DNA from: Micrasema longulum | Taxonomy: Eukaryota; Arthropoda; Insecta; Trichoptera; Brachycentridae | Length of the DNA stretch: 64,000 nucleotides | Direction: 5' to 3' | NCBI GenBank assembly: GCA_022494885.1 | Contig: JAGVSM010003725.1 | Location: forward strand, 1-64,000 | Shown: positions 57,655 through 64,000 of the stretch, in pieces | Numbering within the stretch: position 1 is the stretch's first letter | Layout of the letters: each line of letters begins with the position of its first letter | Notes under the pieces: generated by a model | The model's input: the letters and a program-made list of their open reading frames with translations, nothing else | Database searches by the model: none | What the model was told of the DNA's origin: nothing | Program-made: the position numbers and the translations under genes

Positions 57655-58310
57655 TCGGATTTTGGAAAAATTCCTCTATTTTATTAATTTATTTAACACT
57701 TTAAAAATATACGCTAAAACAATACTCACTTATAGATTCAAAAACTACTCTTACTCAAATGAAAGACATTACCCCCACAATACATCACATACAAATAATA
57801 TAATCACTAGATCCTCTACACATAGACAACTTAAAAAAATACAAACTAATACCACTTTCGGACAAAGGGATTTTGAGTATTATTCAATTAAAATCTATAA
57901 CCTACTTCCACTATCTATTAAAGCAATTAGTAATGAGAAAATGTTTAAAAAGGCTATAAAAAAGTGGATAGTGGAGCTAGGTAGAAGTAAAATGGATTGT
58001 CTCATTCGCCCATACCAATACTGAATTGACTGCTCCACAACTTTATAGCTTATGTTAGGTTTTTGTTATTTTCATTGTGTGTTTTGTAATATAAATAATA
58101 TAGATGTACATAAATATCTTGTTTTTAAAACTGTCTGAATATTTGTTAATTATGTTTGTTTTTTAAGTTAGTCTCTTTGTTTATTCTCAAATGTAATTAA
58201 AAAAACTAAATTGTTAAGTGTCCTCGGCACGGGAAACCCCAGTGAGGTCACATTAATTTTATTATTAATTATAGTTTGTAAGCGAAAAATATGAATAAAT
58301 AAATAAACAT
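57655..58310 (+). mobile_element. LINE 3' end with reverse-transcriptase C-terminus
   Basis: The frame to 58024 includes HTNNIITRSSTHRQLKKIQT, TTFGQRDFEYYSIKIYNLLP and KMFKKAIKKWI, the terminal RT pattern (GQRxFxYxxxKxxNxLP). The 3' UTR ends with a short GGAAACCCCAGTGAGG block and AATAAATAAATAAA near 58300. One continuous frame of 120 residues makes this among the less decayed tails. Confidence 0.8.
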
Positions 58311-58326
58311 ACAATTTATATACATA

Positions 58327-58750
58327 CTAGCGGACCCGACAGACGCTGTCCTGCCCGAATGTTGGCTTACCCGCTATTAGCTTGTAAAAAGACTTTTCAT
58401 TGATAAGTAGGTACCTAGTACCTAGGTACTTGTTTGTGATTGAATTCCGAAAATAAAAATTGATAATATTCAATATTGAAATTAAGTAGGTACCAGGTAC
58501 TTGTTTATGGTTAAATTCCAAAACTTAAAATAAATATTTTTTCAAATATGACATTCTTTTTGCAAACGTCAAACTCCGGTCTTCTTACCAACGGAGAGGT
58601 GTACTTATGAAGGAAAACGATTTACAAAAATGTGTTGAATTTAATCTTATTTTAGTATTACCAAAAATCCAGTAAAAATAAATAAATGGGTAGAAATTAT
58701 AAGGAATTTAAGGAAAGGATCTGATTAAGATCCACAAAAACAAATGCTAT
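58327..58750 (-). mobile_element. Helitron-like element, 3' half
   Basis: On the minus strand the element ends GACAGCGTCTGTCGGGTCCG then CTAG followed by T. A GACAG/CTGTC hairpin just upstream of a terminal CTAG inserted before T is the Helitron 3' signature. Interior blocks (GTTTTGGAATTTAACC, CCTTAAATTCCTTATAATTT) match 63290-63460. Confidence 0.7.
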
Positions 58751-59350
58751 TTGTAAGTAAACATTCAAAAACAAACTTTTTTAATACACAAAAAAACAAC
58801 TTTTTTTTTTGTAAATGCATTCTCCTCTAATTCAACCCTGGTAGATCGATGAATAAAACATTTATGCTCCTTACTTATTTTTTACATATTAGATTGAAGA
58901 TTTTAATATCTACGAACACACGCAGCGCAAAGATCTAAATAAAATAAACGCAAAAAAAACAAATAAATATGAATCACAATTATGACCCCAAGGCACACAC
59001 GATGGTGCAAAGGACATTAAGTTAAAACACGGCCATAAAAATGAGTTATTTACAAATCGATGAATTTTTTTCATGTTTGGGTGAATTATAAGAACGCAAA
59101 CATTTCTTTAAAAAAGGATTATTTTACTGCCACTGGACTGTATACTAAAAATAACGTATATAGCAAGCAACAAACGATACGAGATCCTATGGGTTGTTAG
59201 GGGCGTATGAGAATAGGAAGCGTCGACTGGAAGAAATTCCAATCAGGTGAAAGTAAAAATCCGGAATATATTTTACAGCGCAATTTTATTATAGGTATAA
59301 TAAATCATTCATCTCTCCCGAAGCTCATAAACGTGTTTGTATTATGCATA
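58751..59350. other. No gene recognised
   Basis: AT-rich. The block at 59085-59160 faintly resembles 33.66-33.75 kb, too weak for a family call. Confidence 0.35.
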
Positions 59351-59351
59351 A

Positions 59352-59642
59352 GTGATTAATGAAAGGCTGAGTTGCATTGTTCGGCCAGGCCATTTGTGGA
59401 TAAGTTTCGCCATAGCCATTGCCGGTAAATATAGCGAACGGATCGCGGAGCGGAGGCGCGCAATAAATCTGCTAAAGCGAACAAATGGCGTAATTCAAAT
59501 TGCAAGTTCCGAGAAATGCCCGATCGACAATGGGAGGCCATTAGAGTTATCCACGGCAACTTCACTGTGTACTGTGTTCATTCCATTTTTTATTTCCCTT
59601 GTTGCACTATTGCATATCGGCGGTCCGTGGTTAGGGCATTAG
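59352..59642. other. GC-balanced segment without identity
   Basis: Less AT-rich than the flanks, with open frames on both strands (96 and 69 residues) but no recognisable domain and no element ends. Possible conserved non-coding DNA or an eroded element. Confidence 0.3.
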
Positions 59643-59924
59643 CAGTTTCTTCTTGATAGTCGCATAACTCCAAAATCCGACAAATCCAGATACATTAAAT
59701 TTTAGGGATTACAGTACCCAATTAAATATAAGTTGGGCAAATAAATTGAAACTTAATTAATATAATTTTTGATTTGCAGGGTTTTGGGGACGATGATATA
59801 TTTTGTAGTAATTATGTCCATATTATCAAGCGTTTAGTTGAATACGGGGACGGCTGGATTTTATTCAGAATTGTCATATCATTTATTTTTGAAACCATAA
59901 TGGTACACTGGAACTCCGATAGAT

Positions 59925-60275
59925 CGATATGTATCTTTTTTGGGTGATCTCGTGTAAGTTCGATCTTTCCTTCCAACCAAAGATTTTTCATAAACCTAGA
60001 AATAACAGTGTACGAATAATAAAAGAGTCAATAGTAATACACAAACACCCAAATAACGTAAACAAAGATGACGGGCTGAAAAAAATGACACAGAATCTGC
60101 CTGCTGCCGACTGCGACACGGTACAAATTACTAGTTATTAAACACTTATACTCATATTTTTCTACAAAACACACAGTTTACCCCGAAGATGGCTCCCGCT
60201 GGTAGCCGAAACGTCGGAACGAGTCAATTCACACGGATCACCTAAAAAAGATACACATTGATAACGGTGACCGTG
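59925..60275. repeat. Inverted-repeat element with hammerhead-like core
   Basis: GTATCTTTTTTGGGTGATCT at 59931-59951 is answered inverted by GGATCACCTAAAAAAGATAC at 60234-60253. Near the right arm lies CCGAAGATGGCTCCCGCTGG followed by TAGCCGAAACGTCGG (60183-60217), resembling CUGANGA, stem II (GGCU/AGCC) and GAAA of a hammerhead with one core change. This layout is known in terminal repeats of Penelope-like elements. No ORF of that family is seen. Confidence 0.4.
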
Positions 60276-60279
60276 AAAA

Positions 60280-61214
60280 CCTAAGCAAATATATGCTATC
60301 ATTTCTCAAAAGTCATGGTTGGTTTTTAGCACCATTCTAGAATATAGGTCAGAAAGGGCTTGAGAGTTTTTTTAGAATTTGTAATTGTATCGGCGATTCT
60401 GAAGTCTGTATTTTAGATTTTTTTGTTTTTTTTTTATTTGATCAATCAATTTGAGAACAGTTATTGGTTACTGTTATTGATTTTGTGTAATGTGTTAATA
60501 ATATAAATTGGCAAGCGGTTTGTTCTCCCTTTAAACAGATTTTTTTTAAGTAGGGTCTGTAAATAAGTAGGTATTTATTAAGAGATCTTTAAGGCTGCGT
60601 ATCTCTATTGTTTGTTCGGCAAGATTATCAGGGTTAAGGGCATAGTATTTCAGTTTAGATGGCACCCCACGGATCGGACGGTACGGGTCGGGTTGTGATT
60701 ATGTAGTAAAGGAGAATCAGATGTCTAATGTGAGTAAAGAACGCAAATATTTATTCTCTAAATAATATAATAATGACGAGCCAATCGTTAATATACAATA
60801 CGTTTTTATTTGAAAATTGGATTTATAGGACTTAAGAATTGATACGACACTTTTACTCGCACCAACGGACCTGCAACTCTCGACAATCCGATAAAGATTC
60901 AAATACGCTTCGTGGAAATAGAATTACATCTCAATAATATGTCTATTTATTATTATTGAAATCATTGTCTTTAAAAATATAAAACCAATTACAATTTTCA
61001 AATTTTATATTAATGATGGATATAGGAGAGCGAAAAAAAATATAAAAGGGAGAAAGCATAGTAAAATATCAAATACTCAATATTAAAAATAAAATAAAAA
61101 AAAGGAAATCCCTACTCTCCTCTTCTCTCCTGTTTCTATGTCAGGTTATTTTTATTGGAAAAGTATTTGGTAGAAAAAATAGGTGTAATTCCATGCAAAA
61201 TATTAATAATAACT
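60280..61214. other. AT-rich, no gene recognised
   Basis: Contains GGATCGGACGGTACGGGTCG near 60671 and pyrimidine/purine runs near 61090-61135. No domain-bearing frame. Confidence 0.4.
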
Positions 61215-61215
61215 A

Positions 61216-61765
61216 TTTTTTTTGCACCACAACGGGCCAGGAGATCCAATCAGGAACTTCAGCCCTACGGGAAATTGGATACAATAATTTTTTTCTTGCT
61301 CGCGGTAAAAATTGGAGAGTTAAATTATACTGCAAAGTTGCCTGAAGATGTACGAAAAAAATATTTAAAAACATTTTGATATTTTTTAAAAAATAGAATG
61401 ACGTAACTGGTTCACATTAATCAACCAATGATGAGAAAGTTATGGAAGATTTCCGGTTTGCTTGCTGTGAATGGACCAATAGGCAGAACTGATCGATAAT
61501 AAGCGGAAGAAAACCTCGGACGTCACGCGCGGAGTTGTTTCAGAAATAAAAAACTTTAAAAAATCGTAGCGCTGATAATACGATATATAAAAATGGGAAA
61601 TAAAATATTTGGCTTAGTTTAATAGTATATTAACAAATAAAAAAAACACAGAACTTCCTCATTACAGTCCAGAACATCCAGGCTTGAGGAATTCACAATT
61701 TTTGTGTTCTCACCGGGATACGCACCCGGAACCTTCCGCGCGTAAGTCTAACTGGCTTAGCTATC
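61216..61765 (-). mobile_element. SINE-A, split by repeat L
   Basis: TTTTTTTTGCACCACAACGG and CCAGGAGATCCAAT (61216-61250) continue at about 61666 with CAGAACATCCAGGCTTGAGG, TTTTGTGTTCTCACCGGGAT and CCCGGAACCTTCCGCGCGTA. The gap is filled by repeat L. Confidence 0.75.
61251..61665 (+). repeat. Repeat L, copy 2
   Basis: Matches 56385-56775 in the same orientation (GAACTTCAGCCCTACGGGAA to ACACAGAACTTCC). GAACTTC occurs at both ends in both copies. Confidence 0.75.
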
Positions 61766-61899
61766 AGTTTACCAAGTAAGGAAGAAGTTCGGTTAAAAAC
61801 TCATTTGAGAAAAATATTATGTGTAAGCAGCTGTATCCATTCGGAATGCTAATAATTCTTGGTTTTGACTTACTTTATGTAAAGTAAAGAAAATAACAC

Positions 61900-62310
61900 A
61901 GATAAACTTATTTATTTATTCATTCAAAATTACAAAATTAAATATTTATGAACTTATTAAGGCTTTTTAGGCTGTGTCCGTTTCAAGCCACAATAAATAA
62001 CAATAACAATACATATTAAAATTAATTAGATCAAGTTATAATGACATAGAATAACAATCTAGATAAAAAGGTAAATGTAATAAATAATCAAATTCCAAAG
62101 AATACAATGCAAAAAAGATAATCAGAAATAATTTAAAAATATAAATTATACAAATTAAGAATCACACATAATCAAATATACAAAATAGTGGTATCATTAA
62201 AATCAACAAAATAATAGTAAAGTATAGTAGTATTAAAAAAAACAAAATAAGAGTATCATTTAAATCAACAGAAAAAGAATATATATATATATATATATAT
62301 ATAAATGCAT
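61900..62310 (-). mobile_element. LINE 3' UTR (minus), non-coding
   Basis: Begins TTTATTTATTCATTCAAAAT and continues AT-rich with an (AT)n stretch at 62280-62302. No coding part. Assignment rests on the AATAAATAAA tail in reverse. Confidence 0.4.
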
Positions 62311-62959
62311 AATTGAAATGATAATTGAGATATGTTTTCTAGAAACTCACTCAATACTATGGTAAGAAATATAAAAAATAGGAGCAATAAATCATATGCC
62401 AAATAATAGTACGTACTAAATTAAATTGTACAAAAATACATAATGAAAAGAACATAAAAAAACAGAAAATTCATCTTGATAAGCAAAAAAAACGAAAACA
62501 TTTAGAATATGATTTCTTTTCCGATCGATCCCAAAAGTATCAGGATGTTGGTTAATACATAATAAAACTTCGTATTAACTGTACGTACTCAAAAACGTAG
62601 TTATATTTTTTAACATCATAAACTCAGTGCTTCAAATATAAATGTACTAATTTACTTGTACTATTATAAAGCTTTAGATAAGATTAAACAAAAATCGTGA
62701 TGTTCCACTGTCTTCTTATTAGTTGGGTTATTCAATGCGGAATCCAGCAAGTCTAACACCAATTCAATAAATTAAATTAGGTAGTTTGCATTAATTAAAA
62801 CCGCTTTTCAAAATAACTTACATAATATAGTAATAATGCTTCAGCTTAAGGAAATTTTTTACTAAAATTTGGTTATCATTCATTTTTCAGAAACATCGGC
62901 TTAGTCATTGAAATGCATATTCATTTAAATATTTATGTATGTATTGAGATAGGTGGAGC
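62311..62959. other. AT-rich, no gene recognised
   Basis: No open frame with a domain. A TAT/ATA simple-sequence run follows near 62974-62992. Confidence 0.4.
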
Positions 62960-62974
62960 ATCATCATCATTTTT

Positions 62975-63465
62975 ATATATATATATATATAAATATAAAA
63001 GGCAATGTTAGTATGTGTGTCCTCGATGGACTGAATAACCACTGGACCGATTTACGTTTTCAGCGAAATGTAGACCTTTGCCACGAGCATATTTATATTT
63101 AATATTGTCAATTTATTGGTAGAAAAAAAGTTGGTAGCTTAAATGTTTTTTCATCATTCTCCGGGGCTGCATTAGCTGAGAATGCATATACAAAAAAATG
63201 AAAGGATCTAATTTTTTTGTGTATAAAAAAAGTTTATTTTTGAGTGTTTATTGACAAATTTAGTTTTTCATCGATACCAGTGAGATTATTTCCTTAAATT
63301 CCTTATAATTTCTACCCATTTTGAAAATAGCATTCCTAAAAAAATGCACCCCTGTTGGTGAGAAGAGCAGAGTTTGACATTTGCAAACAAAATTCTATAT
63401 TTGAAAATGAATTATTTAATGTTTTGGAATTCAAACATAAACAAGTACTTAGGTACCTACTACTT
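62975..63465 (+). mobile_element. Helitron-like element, 5' and middle part
   Basis: After a TATATA run: AAAGGCAATGTTAGTATGTG, CACTGGACCGATTTACGTTT and a block shared with 58.45-58.75 kb inverted. The CTGGACCGATTTACGTTTT segment is typical of widespread insect Helitron-like sequences. It ends where a SINE-B fragment begins. Confidence 0.6.
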
Positions 63466-63545
63466 AGGAAATACGCTGCATTTGGTTATCAATGCAGTGC
63501 CATTTGCACCACTGGGATCGGAAAGGGAATAATGATCGTGATGAA
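63466..63545 (+). mobile_element. SINE-B, 3' fragment
   Basis: AATACGCTGCATTTGGTTAT, then GTGCCATTTGCACCACTGGG and GGAAAGGGAATAATGATCGT. Confidence 0.7.
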
Positions 63546-63559
63546 AACTTTGATAATTC

Positions 63560-63790
63560 ATTTTCTAATTCTCTACTATGACCGCCATCGCGCCATTTTC
63601 CCGTAGGGGTAGGCAGATAGGATGGACCGCCACATACGTCTACTCTGACACGTCCCTAGCATCTTTCAGTTTGTCAGATCCACATGTCCACATCTTGTCA
63701 TACGTGGCCTTCGATTGTGTCTGCTTTTGACATGACCAGACTTGAGATTTCGGTTAGTCAGATCGTGCCTCGTCTTTCTTGGTCGTGTTG
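63560..63790 (-). mobile_element. LINE-A 3' end (variant)
   Basis: TTCCCGTAGGGGTAGGCAGA, GGATGGACCGCCACATACGT, TTTTGACATGACCAGACTTG and CCTCGTCTTTCTTGGTCG in reverse match the variant at 20755-21165. The frame is broken. Confidence 0.75.
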
Positions 63791-64000
63791 CAAGTTATGA
63801 TGTTTTACCATTCTTTCGTTTTCTAATTTGATTATAATTATAGAAGCATGGCGTCAATTTCCCGTATCCCGAGACAATATTCAGGCAGAGGAAAGCACAT
63901 TCTGGTGTTATTATCTATGCATATATAGGTTCATAATGTACTTTCCGCGCCTTGAGTTTTATCTCTGAATATGGGCAATTATCTCTGAGAATGTTGAGCA

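Noticed and set aside
1..64000. Integrated virus or endogenous retrovirus
   Set aside because: No gag, integrase, capsid or LTR pair with primer-binding site was recognised; all reverse-transcriptase remnants have non-LTR (LINE) C-terminal patterns.

Overview
The window looks like non-coding, transposon-filled DNA from an insect, most likely a moth or butterfly. It is strongly AT-rich, has no operons or ribosome-binding sites, and is built from eukaryotic elements: non-LTR retrotransposon (LINE) 3' ends, tRNA-headed SINEs, short inverted-repeat DNA transposons (MITEs), Helitron-like ends and microsatellites. The insect and Lepidoptera assignment is inference from element style and base composition. 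I found no convincing host protein-coding exon.

The most important object is a complete Transib DNA transposon at 41165-44478. Transib is the transposase family from which the vertebrate V(D)J recombinase RAG1 is derived. The copy has an exact 5-bp target duplication (GACTA), 39-bp terminal inverted repeats (35/39 matching) that begin with the V(D)J signal heptamer CACAGTG or its middle-base variant CACTGTG, a nonamer-like ACAAAATT after a 24-bp spacer, and a minus-strand RAG1-like transposase. The transposase reads through nearly its whole length in one frame, keeps the catalytic D, D and E and the zinc-binding C-x2-C and H-x4-H pairs, and appears to have a small first exon with a GT-AG intron. 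It is broken by five stop codons and one likely frameshift, so this copy is dead, but its ends look usable in trans.

Layout. 1-9 kb: AT-rich, two SINE-B copies, a GC-rich promoter-like island (4.7-5.5 kb), a MITE, a LINE 3' end and a second GC island with a CRE palindrome (8.1 kb). 9-24 kb: many fragments of one LINE (called LINE-A) on both strands, some interrupted by MITEs, three other LINE types, SINE-A copies and a hammerhead-ribozyme-like motif (14.24-14.31 kb). 24-34 kb: pogo/Tigger-like ends, foldback elements (26.3 and 30.3-30.7 kb) and LINE 3' UTRs. 34-41 kb: more LINE 3' ends, a full SINE-B and a full SINE-A. 41-44.5 kb: Transib. 45-58 kb: several LINE reverse-transcriptase C-termini on both strands, two larger MITEs and nested LINE tails. 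58-64 kb: two halves of a Helitron-like family, a second hammerhead-like motif in an inverted-repeat element, and an interrupted SINE.

The genes do not form a pathway. The window records repeated insertion. Nesting gives relative ages: a Harbinger-type MITE lies in an older inverted-repeat element that lies in a LINE-A; a Tigger-like MITE lies in another LINE-A; one LINE tail lies inside another LINE's 3' UTR. SINEs would have depended on LINE machinery in trans, and MITEs on transposases of their own families.
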